The position numbers and the translations under genes are program-made. The notes under the pieces were generated by a model that was given only the letters and a program-made list of their open reading frames with translations, searched no databases and had not been told where the DNA came from. Below are positions 7,374 to 16,182 of a stretch of 19,174 nt of DNA, piece after piece (position 1 is the first letter of the stretch; every line of letters begins with the position of its first letter). Origin of the DNA: Nitratireductor sp. (lineage in GTDB: Bacteria; Pseudomonadota; Alphaproteobacteria; Rhizobiales; Rhizobiaceae); assembly GCA_020441735.1 (NCBI GenBank), contig JAGRLQ010000106.1, forward strand, positions 5,844 to 25,017, given 5' to 3'.

Positions 7374-7685
7374 ATGAATTCGCCCGGCCCCGCAAAGCGT
7401 GAGAGGCAGTTGGCGGAGGCAATTCGGCTGCTGCTGCCGCGCGCAACCTTGGAAGCTCACCAGCAGGTTCTGGCCGTGGCCCAACAGGGCCATCTGCGGC
7501 ATCTTCCGGCTGGCATCGCCGTCTGGCAGGCGGCCACGACCGTCGCCCGGCATGAATATACCGACTACGACCAGTTGCTGGCGGATGGCTACGAACCGGA
7601 CGCGGCACGCTATTTCGTTCTGGAGGAAATCAACGAGCAGCTTGAAGCATGGGGCTGTTTGCGGCGTATCGGCAACGAAGAATAG
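7374..7685 (+). CDS. DUF2293-type small conserved protein
   Basis: This 103-residue soluble protein has no signal peptide or membrane segment. It resembles the DUF2293 family: an N-terminal helix RERQLAEAIRLLLPRA, a central block HLRHLPAGIAVWQAATTVARHEYTDYDQLL, and a C-terminal segment DGYEPDAARYFVLEEINEQLEAW. The function of the family is not known. The start at 7374 is used because AGGAAG lies immediately upstream and family proteins begin near here; a longer frame from 7293 would run back into the region next to the divergent operator. The gene is divergent from the ArsR-methyltransferase gene (142 bp between starts), so the 7254-7273 palindrome could influence it too. It ends 2 bp before the convergent MOSC gene stop. 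Confidence 0.7.
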   Translation: MNSPGPAKRERQLAEAIRLLLPRATLEAHQQVLAVAQQGHLRHLPAGIAVWQAATTVARHEYTDYDQLLADGYEPDAARYFVLEEINEQLEAWGCLRRIGNEE

Positions 7686-7687
7686 TT

Positions 7688-8296
7688 TCAGGCCGGATAA
7701 ATCCACTGCTCCCACAGCCGGGCGGTAACCGCCTCACCGGGCTTGATCACCCCTTCGCGCTCCACCCAGGCAACAATGCCCCGTTTCATGTGGGCAGCAT
7801 CCTTGAAGGCAAGCGCCATGTCGGAGCGGGTGTAATCGCCATCGGGGCCGGGCTCCGCCCCCACCGCCTCTGCAATCTTGCTGCCGGCCAGCCGGCACGG
7901 CGCGTTGTAGCCATCGACACGCAGTGTCACACCCCCTTCGAAAAACAGCAGCGTGCGCGGCGGCAGATAGCTCATCTGCGCAATACCTTCGAGCACCACA
8001 TTGGCACCGATCCAGCCCGGTTCCAGCACATCGATACCCATGCTTTGCGCGATTTCGGCAAGCTCCTCTTCCGACAGGATCGAGACCTGCCGTTCGTTGC
8101 GCATTACCGTGCCGCGCTCATACCAGGGCTCGCGCCCACCAGATTGACGGCTGATACCGGCATGAAAATCACCCTCGATACCCTTGAAGGTCAGCGGCAA
8201 GGAAGATGCCTCCGTTGAAACGAAATCCTCTCCCGTAGCGCGCAGCACCTTGCTCACGCTCGCCTTGAGCTTTCTCGGCGGATGGGTTTCGATCAT
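7688..8296 (-). CDS. MOSC-domain protein
   Basis: This 202-residue protein matches the MOSC fold. Features are a GIEGDFHAG block (39-47), RQVSILSEEEL (69-79), GWIGANVVLEGI (94-105), LPPRTLLFFEGG (111-122), and the conserved Cys134 in GYNAPCRLAG. MOSC proteins handle molybdenum-cofactor-linked or sulfur-transfer chemistry (eukaryotic Moco sulfurase C-terminus, mARC, YiiM). This short stand-alone form has no assigned substrate. The start at 8296 is chosen for the strong AGGAGA Shine-Dalgarno just upstream; a longer frame from 8368 lacks one. The gene diverges from the peroxidase-related gene with 142 bp between them. No xanthine dehydrogenase (a Moco enzyme) is in the window, so a link to purine degradation is speculative. 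Confidence 0.85.
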   Translation of the reverse strand: MIETHPPRKLKASVSKVLRATGEDFVSTEASSLPLTFKGIEGDFHAGISRQSGGREPWYERGTVMRNERQVSILSEEELAEIAQSMGIDVLEPGWIGANVVLEGIAQMSYLPPRTLLFFEGGVTLRVDGYNAPCRLAGSKIAEAVGAEPGPDGDYTRSDMALAFKDAAHMKRGIVAWVEREGVIKPGEAVTARLWEQWIYPA

Positions 8297-8438
8297 GGTT
8301 TTCTCCTGCCGGATTTGCATGAGGGAATCGGTTTGCAGCGCACCATTCGTCAATCCTGCCTGCGACACAAGTCCTCACCAATCAAAGTTTCTGACAGCTG
8401 CTTCCAGTGCTAGTGTTGCGCCGAACACGGAGGAAATC

Positions 8439-9023
8439 ATGGCTGCAAAACCCAGGAAAAAACCGATTGTCGCGCTGAAAATGCCGAAGGCTGAAGTACC
8501 GCTCACAGAGCGCCAGGCAAAATATCTGGCGATTGCAAAGGAAAAGCTCGGCTTCGTGCCCAACGTATTGCAGGCCTATGCCTGGCATTCGGTGAAATTC
8601 GCCGCCTTCACCGAAATGTACAACGACCTGATGCTGGGCGACTCGGGTCTCACCAAGCTTGAGCGCGAGATGATCGCGGTGACCGTTTCCTCCGCCAACC
8701 ACTGTTATTATTGCCTGACGGCCCATGGCGCGACGGTGCGCCAGCTTTCGGGAGATCCGAAGCTCGGCGAACAGCTTGTCATGAACTACCGCACTGCCGA
8801 TCTGACGAAAAAGCAGCGCGCCATGCTCGATTTCGCCTGGGAACTGACCAAGCACCCCGAGACAATCGATGAGGAACACCGAGCAGCCCTGCGCAAGGCA
8901 GGCTGGAAGGACCGCGAGATCTGGGACATCGCCGCAGTCGCCGCCTTCTTCAACATGTCGAACCGCATCTCGGCGGCAACCGACAAACAGCCCAACGACG
9001 AATACCATTCCATTGCGCGGTAG
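8439..9023 (+). CDS. Peroxidase-related protein (AhpD-like / carboxymuconolactone decarboxylase family)
   Basis: This 194-residue protein has the AhpD-like alkylhydroperoxidase core. It is recognised by LTKLEREMIAVTVSSANHCYYC, with Glu77, the CYYC redox pair (Cys89, Cys92) and His96 in the EX(11)CXXCXXXH arrangement. An N-terminal extension LTERQAKYLAIAKEKLGFVPNVLQAY is typical of the uncharacterised peroxidase-related subgroup. It probably reduces peroxides through the CXXC pair; the electron donor is unknown. The ATG at 8439 has GGAGG 5 bp upstream; an upstream in-frame extension from 8184 lies antisense inside the MOSC gene and is not used. It is convergent with hemA and the hairpin at 9035-9061 lies between the two genes. 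Confidence 0.88.
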   Translation: MAAKPRKKPIVALKMPKAEVPLTERQAKYLAIAKEKLGFVPNVLQAYAWHSVKFAAFTEMYNDLMLGDSGLTKLEREMIAVTVSSANHCYYCLTAHGATVRQLSGDPKLGEQLVMNYRTADLTKKQRAMLDFAWELTKHPETIDEEHRAALRKAGWKDREIWDIAAVAAFFNMSNRISAATDKQPNDEYHSIAR

Positions 9024-9034
9024 CAGGCAGATAC

Positions 9035-9061
9035 AAAAAAGGCGGCTCAAAAAGCCGCCTT
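9035..9061 (-). terminator. Rho-independent terminator of hemA
   Basis: AAGGCGGCT (9039-9047) and AGCCGCCTT (9053-9061) form a 9-bp stem with a 5-nt loop. On the minus strand it is followed by a T-run (A-run 9035-9040 on plus). It lies 23 bp beyond the hemA stop and 15 bp after the convergent peroxidase-related gene, which it may also help to end. Confidence 0.88.
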
Positions 9062-9084
9062 CTGCAATTCCGTCTGGCGAAAAA

Positions 9085-10299
9085 CTACGCCACCTGACGG
9101 GCGAGCGCACACTGCGACCACAGATCGTTGAGGCCGCGGATCAGATGATCGATGTCCTCATCGGTATGCAGCGGGCCGGGCGTGATCCTGAGCCGCTCGG
9201 TCTTCACCGGCACGGTCGGATAGTTGATCGGCTGGACATAGATACCATACTGCTCCAGCAGGATATCGGAAATCCACTTGCACTTTTTCGCATCGCCCAC
9301 CATCACCGGGATGATGTGGCTTTCGTTCGGCATGTAGGGAATGCCCATGCGCTCCAACCCGGCGCGCACCTTGGCAACATTGCGGCGCTGGCCTTCGCGC
9401 TCCGAATTGCTTTGTTTGAGATGACGGATCGAGGCAAGCGCACCGGCGGCCAGGGCCGGCGGCAGTGCCGTCGTGAAGATGAAGCCCGAGGCAAACGAAC
9501 GGATGAAATCGCAGACCTGCGCAGAGCCGGTGATGTAACCACCCATGACGCCGAAGGCCTTGCCGAGCGTACCCTCGATGATGTCTACCTGATCCATCAG
9601 GCCGCGCTGCTCGGCAACGCCGCCGCCACGCGGACCGTACATACCAACCGCATGAACTTCATCGAGATAAGTCAGAGCGCCGTGTTTCTTCGCGACCGCG
9701 CAGATCTCCTCGATCGGCGCGATGTCGCCATCCATCGAATAGACGGATTCGAAGGCGACGATAATCGGACGGCCCGGTTCCACCTGCGACAGGCGCTCAT
9801 CGAGGTCCTTCCAGTCATTGTGCTTGAAAATGTGCTTTTCGGCGCGTGAATGGCGGATGCCCTCGATCATTGAGGCATGGTTTTTCTCATCGGAAAAGAC
9901 AACGCAATTGGGCAGTTTGGCCGCAAGCGTGCCCAGTGAAGCCCAGTTGGAGACATAGCCGGAGGTAAACAGCAGCGCCGCCTCTTTGCCATGCAGGTCG
10001 GCCAGTTCCTTTTCCAGCAGCACATGGGTGTGGTTGGTGCCGGAAATGTTGCGCGTTCCGCCTGCGCCGGTACCGCAGGTGTCGATGGCCTGCTTCATGG
10101 CTTCCATCACCAGCGGGTTCTGGCCCATACCGAGATAGTCGTTGGAGCACCAGACGGTTACTTCCTGAACGTCGTCACCCACATGGCGGAAAGCCTTGGG
10201 GAAATGCCCGGCGCGGCGTTCGAGATCGGCGAAGACACGGTACCGGCCATCTGAATGAAGTTCATCAAGCTTTTCGGCGAAATACGCTTCAAAATCCAT
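9085..10299 (-). CDS. hemA: 5-aminolevulinate synthase
   Basis: This 404-residue protein has the standard ALAS length for alphaproteobacteria. It condenses glycine and succinyl-CoA to 5-aminolevulinate, the first step of tetrapyrrole synthesis by the C4 route, with PLP. Visible motifs are WCSNDYLGMGQNP (50-62), GAGGTRNISGTNHTH (78-92), SDEKNHASMI (136-145), DEVHAVGMYGPRGGG (213-227) and EGTLGKAFGVMGGY (242-255), where Lys247 binds PLP. The ATG at 10299 has GGGAG about 12 bp upstream. The leader contains two tandem 19-bp repeats. The neighbouring cytochrome c gene lies on the same strand 177 bp upstream, so it could be an independent unit. No cysteine-containing haem-regulatory motif was sought in detail. 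Confidence 0.97.
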   Translation of the reverse strand: MDFEAYFAEKLDELHSDGRYRVFADLERRAGHFPKAFRHVGDDVQEVTVWCSNDYLGMGQNPLVMEAMKQAIDTCGTGAGGTRNISGTNHTHVLLEKELADLHGKEAALLFTSGYVSNWASLGTLAAKLPNCVVFSDEKNHASMIEGIRHSRAEKHIFKHNDWKDLDERLSQVEPGRPIIVAFESVYSMDGDIAPIEEICAVAKKHGALTYLDEVHAVGMYGPRGGGVAEQRGLMDQVDIIEGTLGKAFGVMGGYITGSAQVCDFIRSFASGFIFTTALPPALAAGALASIRHLKQSNSEREGQRRNVAKVRAGLERMGIPYMPNESHIIPVMVGDAKKCKWISDILLEQYGIYVQPINYPTVPVKTERLRITPGPLHTDEDIDHLIRGLNDLWSQCALARQVA

Positions 10300-10318
10300 C
10301 TGCCTGCCCTGCTCCCGT

Positions 10319-10356
10319 CAATACATTCGTCTTTTTACAATACATTCGTCTTTTTA
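10319..10356. repeat. Perfect tandem 19-bp duplication in the hemA leader
   Basis: CAATACATTCGTCTTTTTA occurs at 10319-10337 and again directly after at 10338-10356 with no mismatch. It starts 20 bp upstream of the hemA start codon, so it lies in the promoter or 5' leader. On the minus strand each unit reads TAAAAAGACGAATGTATTG. It may be two protein-binding sites or a slippage duplication. Confidence 0.85.
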
Positions 10357-10476
10357 TATGTGTCCTAGCCCAAAACACCGCACTTTTGAAGCCCTGGCGG
10401 CAAATCCGGGCCGTTACGCACCGTTCAGACATCCGGGCCACGGCATTTCCCTCACCGCAGCCCGTCAAGTCAACAC

Positions 10477-10905
10477 CTACTGGCTTGCTTCACCCCCGGT
10501 TTCAGCACCTTCAGCTGCTGCTTCCGAAAACTGCTGCAGATAGGCGATCACATTGGCGACATCGTCATCCTTTTTCAGGCCGGCAAACGACATTTTGTTG
10601 CCTTTTACGTAGCCTTTGGGGTCCTTCAGGTACTCACCGATCGTCTCCGCACTCCACACCAGGCCGCCTTCACCGGCTTCCACCATGGATTTGGAATATT
10701 TGAAGCCTTCCGTCGTGCCGGCGGTGCGGCCGATCACATTCTGCAGGCTCGGACCAACCTTCTTCTGATCGCTGTCAACGACATGACAGGCAGCGCATTT
10801 CTTGAACACTTTCTCGCCTGCTGCGGCATCGCCTTCGGCCTGTGCGGTATTCACGCCCGCTGCAACGATCAGGGTGGTCAAAACGGTGGTAAGGGAAAGT
10901 CTCAT
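10477..10905 (-). CDS. Class I (c2-type) periplasmic cytochrome c
   Basis: This 142-residue protein has a cleavable signal peptide (cut after AQA, about residue 23). The haem-binding motif CAACH is at 37-41 and the probable axial Met is Met105 in GNKMSFAGL. The KKVGPSLQNVIGRTAG and YLKDPKGYVKGNKM segments are typical of c2/c550-like electron carriers. The C-terminus has an unusual acidic Ala/Glu/Gly-rich tail (EAAAEGAETGGEASQ). It would shuttle electrons in the periplasm, for example between bc1 complex and terminal oxidases; it could also accept electrons from PuuD, but that is a guess. The ATG at 10905 has GGAG about 9 bp upstream; the longer frame to 11088 lacks a signal at its start. An FNR/FixK-type box and a -10-like element lie upstream. 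Confidence 0.92.
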   Translation of the reverse strand: MRLSLTTVLTTLIVAAGVNTAQAEGDAAAGEKVFKKCAACHVVDSDQKKVGPSLQNVIGRTAGTTEGFKYSKSMVEAGEGGLVWSAETIGEYLKDPKGYVKGNKMSFAGLKKDDDVANVIAYLQQFSEAAAEGAETGGEASQ

Positions 10906-10990
10906 TCTTGCACTCCAAGCTTTCTGTTTGAACGTGTTTCTGCTTGCCGGCGGCCCGTAAACCATGTTCTGGCCCGAATTGCGCCTATGC

Positions 10991-11030
10991 ATTATGACGC
11001 ATGGAAGACTGTAACCTTGATTTGGGTCAA
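10991..11030 (-). promoter_or_regulatory. FNR/FixK-type anaerobox with -10 element upstream of cytochrome c
   Basis: TTGATTTGGGTCAA at 11017-11030 (TTGACCCAAATCAA on minus) fits the TTGAY-N4-RTCAA consensus of alphaproteobacterial FnrL/FixK. A CATAAT (minus strand, plus 10991-10996) lies downstream at the spacing of a class II activated promoter, which would place the box near -40 and start transcription about 75 bp before the cytochrome gene. The box also touches the start of the divergent extensin-like gene. Confidence 0.65.
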
Positions 11031-11840
11031 ATGCCGACTCCCTACCACACAATCCCGTTCCGAAGCTTGAGATTTGCGGTAGCAGCAATGCTGCTGCTTT
11101 GGCCGGTCACAAGTGTATTGGCAGCTTCAGATATTCCAATTCCCTCAAAAAGACCGGCTGTGGATAATACCGAGGCGGAAACATCGGTTGAGCAATCGGA
11201 AAGCCCGGCTCCGGAAGGGGAAGCGCCTGCCGCCATCCCGAAAATCGACGAGCGTGTTCTGCTGGAGTGCGAGCAGCACATGCGCGCGCTTGGCATCCAG
11301 TTCACCCGCCAGGAGCCGATCCAGGGTGAAAATGGTTGTGGCGTCGCCGCACCGTATGAAATCACCGCCGTTGCCGATACGGTTGCCATAAGGCCGGCGG
11401 CGATCATTGCCTGTGAAACCGCGATTGCACTGGCAGGCTGGGTGAAGGCCGCGGCCCAGCCCTATGCGGAAAAACTGCCGGGCAAACCCGCGCTGGCAGG
11501 CCTGCAGAACGCTTCCGGCTATGTCTGCCGTGGGCGCAACAACAATCCCAAGGCAAAACTGTCCGAACATGCGCTGGGCCGGGCCATCGACATTTCTGCC
11601 TTCCTGTTTGAAGACGGCAGCAAGATTACTGTGGAGCCGCGCCAGCGTACCGGCAGGCCACAGGAGGCCTATCAGAAGGCCGTACGCTTTGCGGCCTGCC
11701 TGCATTTTACCACCGTGCTCGGCCCTTACAGCGACGCCAATCACAGAGACCACCTGCATCTCGACATTGCCGAGCGGCGCGGCGGTTACCGGCTGTGCGA
11801 CTTTCCGGACCTGCCGGACCCCGATGAATCGAACGAATGA
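11031..11840 (+). CDS. Extensin-like C-terminal domain protein (putative M15-like zinc peptidase fold), secreted
   Basis: This 269-residue protein has an N-terminal signal (basic n-region, hydrophobic core 15-30, cut near VLA/AS at 31-32). A low-complexity Pro/Glu/Ala linker (35-72) follows, then an extensin-like_C domain (75-260). The domain has SEHALGRAID (178-187) and HRDHLHLD (238-245), the SxHxxGxAxD and HxDHxHxD-like zinc-ligand pattern of M15-type murein peptidases. Six cysteines in the mature part (80, 103, 128, 166, 223, 256) could form disulfides. A role in periplasmic cell-wall turnover is plausible but not proven. The start at 11031 is favoured because it gives a normal signal peptide; 11001 is possible. 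Shine-Dalgarno signals are weak for both. It ends 14 bp before the preferred allA start, so the two may be co-transcribed despite unrelated roles. Confidence 0.82.
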   Translation: MPTPYHTIPFRSLRFAVAAMLLLWPVTSVLAASDIPIPSKRPAVDNTEAETSVEQSESPAPEGEAPAAIPKIDERVLLECEQHMRALGIQFTRQEPIQGENGCGVAAPYEITAVADTVAIRPAAIIACETAIALAGWVKAAAQPYAEKLPGKPALAGLQNASGYVCRGRNNNPKAKLSEHALGRAIDISAFLFEDGSKITVEPRQRTGRPQEAYQKAVRFAACLHFTTVLGPYSDANHRDHLHLDIAERRGGYRLCDFPDLPDPDESNE

Positions 11841-11854
11841 CAACGGAAAACAGC

Positions 11855-12364
11855 ATGCCGAAAACCATCACCGCTCAGCTGCTTACCCGCGAGGCTTTCG
11901 CCCCGTTCGGCGAGGTCATCGAAAAGGCAGGGAGCGAAACCCGGCTGATCAACAACGGCATGTGCACCCGACACCATGACCTAGCCACTGTAGAGATCAT
12001 GGGCGAAGGCGGCAGGCCTTCAATCAACATCTTTGCCGGAAGGCCCTATGCCATGCCGCTGGTGCTTGAAATGGTCGAGCGCCATCCCCTCGGCAGCCAG
12101 GCCTTCATCCCCATGCACGAAAGACCGTTTCTGGTCGTCGTTTGCCCCGATGAGGATGGCCGACCGGGAACGCCGTCAGCCTTCGTGACGGCGCCGGGAC
12201 AGGGCGTGAACTTTCCAGCGGGTCTCTGGCATGGGGTATTGATCACGCTTGATGCACCGGGCGATTTCGTTGTCATCGACCGTGCGGGCGACGGCAACAA
12301 TCTCGAAGAGCATTATTTCGACGAACCCTGGCGCATCAAACTTCCTAAACCGGTTGCCGGCTGA
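11855..12364 (+). CDS. allA: Ureidoglycolate lyase
   Basis: This 169-residue protein matches AllA throughout: LTREAFAPFGEVIEKAG, LINNGMCTRHHDLA, SINIFAGRPYAMPL, LEMVERHPLGSQAFIPM, FLVVVCPDEDGRPG, GVNFPAGLWHGVL and FVVIDRAGDGNNLEEHYFDE. It splits (S)-ureidoglycolate to glyoxylate and urea, the last step of the allantoin route. The cupin-like His residues are present in the HPLGSQAF and GLWHGVL blocks. The start at 11855 matches the family N-terminus and has GGAAAA 9 bp upstream; an ATG at 11837 overlaps the extensin-like stop codon by 4 bp (ATGA) and would add six residues, so it remains possible. The gene converges with the permease gene (3 bp gap). Confidence 0.94.
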   Translation: MPKTITAQLLTREAFAPFGEVIEKAGSETRLINNGMCTRHHDLATVEIMGEGGRPSINIFAGRPYAMPLVLEMVERHPLGSQAFIPMHERPFLVVVCPDEDGRPGTPSAFVTAPGQGVNFPAGLWHGVLITLDAPGDFVVIDRAGDGNNLEEHYFDEPWRIKLPKPVAG

Positions 12365-12367
12365 AAC

Positions 12368-13726
12368 CTATTCGTGATCCTCTTCCGGGATGACGAGGTT
12401 CAGCACGACGGCGATAAGGGCTGCCGGCAGCAGGCCGGAGGTCAGCAGAATCTGCAGCGTCTTCGGCATGTGCTGCAGGGCTTCCGGCACGAGTTGCAGG
12501 CCGAAGCCGACCGAAAGCGCCGTGGCAAAGATCACCATGTTGCGGCGGTTCCAGTTCACCTCCGACAGCATGTTGAGGCCGGCTGCAGCCACCATGCCAA
12601 ACATCACGATCACCCCGCCACCAAGCACATTGATCGGTACGGTGGCAACGATCGCGCCCACCTTGGGGATCAGCCCGCAGACGATCAGGAAGATCGCACC
12701 GATGGTCACAACATGGCGGCTCATTACGCCGGTCATCGAGATCAGCCCGACATTCTGCGAGAAGGACGTGTTGGGCAGGCCGCCGAAAATACCGGCAATG
12801 GCCGTGCCCAATCCGTCAGCGAAGGTCGCCCCCTGAATTTCGCGGTCACTCGCCTCGCGCCCTGCCCCGCCCTTGGTAATGCCGGACGTGTCACCCACGG
12901 TTTCAATTGCCGAGATGATTGCCATCAGGCACATGCCGATGATGATCGCCCAATTGAGTTCGAAGCCCCATTTGAACGGCATCGGAACCTCAAACAGGCC
13001 GGCGCGGCCGACATTGCCGAAATTCACCTGCCCCATCATCAGCGCCACGATGTAACCGGCGATCAGACCCACCAGAACGGCAGCGACCGAAACGAGGCCG
13101 CGGGTGAAGAATTTCAGCGCCAGCGTGACGAGAATGACGACCAGCGCCGGTATCCACATGGCCATCGAACCGAATTCCGGCTTGCCCATCAGCGGCACGC
13201 CACCGGCGGCATACTGGATGCCGACCTTGATCAGCGCCAGCCCGATCATCAGCACGATCAGGCCCGTCACCAGCGGCGGCAGCGCAAAGCGGATACGTCC
13301 GATCACGAAACCGAGGCAGAAGTGAAACAGGCCACCAATCAGGACACCGGTCATCAACCCGCCGAGCCCCGCCGCGCCGAGGCCTGCAACCGCCGGGATC
13401 ATGACCGGCAGAAAGGCAAAGGACGTGCCTTGCACAATCGGCAGCCGGGCGCCCACCGGACCGATGCCGATGGTCTGAAACAGCGTGGCGATGCCGGCAA
13501 ACAGCATCGACATCTGGATCATGTAGATCAGATTGGGAAACTCCGGCGAATTCGAGCCGAAGCCGAAACCCGCAGCCCCCGCCACGATGATCGCCGGCGT
13601 CACGTTGCTGGCAAACATCGCCAGCACATGCTGGATGCCCAGCGGCACCGCTTTGCCGAGCGGCGGTGTATAGTCGGGATCGCGCAGTTGCTCAGGCGTG
13701 CCGAGCGCAGTTGTGTTCATTGCCAT
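12368..13726 (-). CDS. NCS2-family nucleobase permease, xanthine/urate type
   Basis: This 452-residue integral membrane protein has about 12-14 hydrophobic segments. Family markers are IQHVLAMFASNVTPAI (31-46, with the conserved QH pair of TM1), LPIVQGTSFAFLPVM (95-109), SAIETVGDTSG (272-282, with the substrate-site Glu275) and SFSQNVGLISMTGVMSR (321-337, the NCS2 signature). The QNVG...T pattern fits the xanthine/uric acid group rather than the uracil group. It likely imports xanthine, urate or a similar purine by proton symport and supplies the surrounding pathway. The ATG at 13726 has AGGGGA upstream; a second ATG at 13720 is possible. It lies 66 bp after allE on the same strand, so a puuE-uraD/allE/permease operon is likely. 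The exact substrate cannot be read. Confidence 0.92.
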   Translation of the reverse strand: MAMNTTALGTPEQLRDPDYTPPLGKAVPLGIQHVLAMFASNVTPAIIVAGAAGFGFGSNSPEFPNLIYMIQMSMLFAGIATLFQTIGIGPVGARLPIVQGTSFAFLPVMIPAVAGLGAAGLGGLMTGVLIGGLFHFCLGFVIGRIRFALPPLVTGLIVLMIGLALIKVGIQYAAGGVPLMGKPEFGSMAMWIPALVVILVTLALKFFTRGLVSVAAVLVGLIAGYIVALMMGQVNFGNVGRAGLFEVPMPFKWGFELNWAIIIGMCLMAIISAIETVGDTSGITKGGAGREASDREIQGATFADGLGTAIAGIFGGLPNTSFSQNVGLISMTGVMSRHVVTIGAIFLIVCGLIPKVGAIVATVPINVLGGGVIVMFGMVAAAGLNMLSEVNWNRRNMVIFATALSVGFGLQLVPEALQHMPKTLQILLTSGLLPAALIAVVLNLVIPEEDHE

Positions 13727-13792
13727 TGGTTGTTCCCCTGTGTTCGAACGGAATGGTCAAATCATCCCTGCAACTGCCCGTTAGCAGGCCTT

Positions 13793-14613
<821 letters not shown>

Positions 14614-14617
<4 letters not shown>

Positions 14618-16032
14618 GGCAGCATGTCCTTCAGGCGCAACAGCGCGATCCGCTCGACCTGTTTGCAGGCCGTCGCGAACTCCGCCTCGCGATCATTGTT
14701 GATGCGCTGTTTGAACTGATCGAGAATGGCTTCCCTGGTCAGCCCCTTCACTGCAATAATGAAGGGGAAACCGAACTTCTCCACATAGGCGGTATTGAGT
14801 TCCGTGAAAGTCCGGCGCTCCTCGTCGGTCAGTGCGTCGAGCCCGGCAGATGCCTGTTCACTGGCTGATTCAGCGGTCAGCTGTTTGGCTGCCGCCAGCT
14901 TGCCGGCGAGATCAGGATGCGCCTTGAGCACGGCAAGCCGTTCTTCCGGCGAAGCCGCGCGGAACTGGGCAGCCAGCGCAGCATGAAGCCCGCTGGCGCA
15001 ATCGTTCGCCGCGCCCATCTCGCCAGCGCAAGCCCGTTCGGCAATCCACGGCGAATGCTCGAACACGCCGCCGAAGGCTGCAACGAATTCCTCCGGCGCC
15101 ATGGCGCTTGGAATCATCGCCGGACGGGTTGGCGGATGTTGCGCCTTCCAGTGCTCGGCAATCTCGATGCGGCGCGCGAACCAGACCTTGTCATGGCTTT
15201 GGGCGTATTCGACAAAGCGCTTCAGCGCGGCGAACCGGCCGGGGCGTCCGGCAAGGCGGCAATGCAGGCCGATATTCATCATCTTCGGCGCGCCCGCCTG
15301 CCCCTCCGCATAGAGCACGTCAAACGTGTCCTTGAGATAAGTGTAAAAGGCATCGCCATCGGAAAAGCCCGCCTGGATCGCAAACCGCATGTCGTTGACG
15401 TCCAGCGTATAGGGAATGATCAGCTGGTCGCGCCCGGCATGCTGACGCCAATAGGGAAGATCGTCGGCATAGGAATCTGACACATAGTCGAACAGACAGG
15501 TTTCGGTGACGAGATCGACCGTGTTGACCGAGCAACGCCCGGTATACCAGCCGCGCGGGGCTTCCCCTGTCACCTGTTCGTGGATGGAAATGGCCTCATG
15601 AATGTCAGCAAGCTCGGCCTCCCGCGAATGCTCCCTGTAGTCGATCCATTTGAGCCCGTGGGAGGCAATCTCCCAGCCAGCTTCCTGCATTGCGGCAACC
15701 TGCACTGGCGAACGCTGCAGCGCCGTCGCTACCCCATAAACCGTGACGGGAATGCCGGCATCGACAAACAGCCGGTGCAGCCGCCAGAACCCTGCCCGCG
15801 CGCCATATTCATAGATCGATTCCATGTTCCAGTGACGCATGCCCGGCCAGGGCTGGGCATTGGTGATTTCGGACAAAAAGGCCTCGGAGGCCGCATCGCC
15901 ATGCAGGATCGAGTTTTCGCCGCCTTCCTCGTAATTGACGACGAACTGCAGGGCGATAGCTGCGCCACCCGGCCACGCGGCATCGGGCGGCGTTGCGCCA
16001 TGGCCCAGCATGTCTCGCGGATAACGGTTCAA
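14614..16032 (-). CDS. puuE-uraD: Bifunctional allantoinase (PuuE) - OHCU decarboxylase (UraD) fusion
   Basis: This 472-residue protein joins two enzymes. Residues 1-300 are PuuE, a metal-independent cyclic-amidase of the NodB/polysaccharide-deacetylase fold: NRYPRDMLGHG (2-12), VVNYEEGGENSILHGD (31-46), WIASHG-type EIASHGLKW (121-129), RGWYTGRCSVNT (160-171) and GLHCRLAGRPGR (255-266). Residues 310-472 are UraD: FVAAFGGVFEHSPW (316-329), LKAHPDLAGKLA (369-380, catalytic His372), LTAESASEQASAGL (385-398) and FGFPFIIAVKG (420-430). UraD turns OHCU into (S)-allantoin and PuuE opens allantoin to allantoate, so the C-terminal domain acts first. The start is TTG at 16032, supported by AGGAG 9 bp upstream and by the conserved MxRYPRDM N-terminus. 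It overlaps allE by 4 bp. Confidence 0.95.
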
Positions 16033-16111
16033 TTCGGCAAACTCCTGACGGCTGGCTGCTACCCCTTGTAGTCCCTTTCCATTACATGATTTTCAAAAAA
16101 ACGCTAAAGCT

Positions 16112-16127
16112 GGTTCTCGCGAGGACC
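16112..16127. promoter_or_regulatory. Imperfect 16-bp palindrome between puuE-uraD and uraH, candidate operator
   Basis: GGTTCTCGCGAGGACC has 8-bp arms with a single T-G mismatch. It sits in the 150-bp divergent region between puuE-uraD and uraH, so a regulator bound here could control both. No T-run follows either arm. The binding protein is unknown. Confidence 0.3.
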
Positions 16128-16182
16128 GCGCTTGACTTGCACTGCCCGCTGGCGAATTGAGGCGGGTGAAGGGAAAAGACCG

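Noticed and set aside
6224..7402. Plus-strand open frame of about 390 codons opposite the ArsR-methyltransferase gene
   Set aside because: Antisense shadow; the minus-strand protein has clear HTH and methyltransferase motifs.
10404..10439. Direct repeat ATCCGGGCC (10404-10412 and 10431-10439) between hemA and cytochrome c
   Set aside because: Only 9 bp, GC-rich and without dyad or promoter context; can arise by chance.
16132..16160. TTGACT with 17-bp spacing to AATTGA as sigma-70 promoter for uraH
   Set aside because: The -35 is good but the -10 matches the consensus at only two positions.
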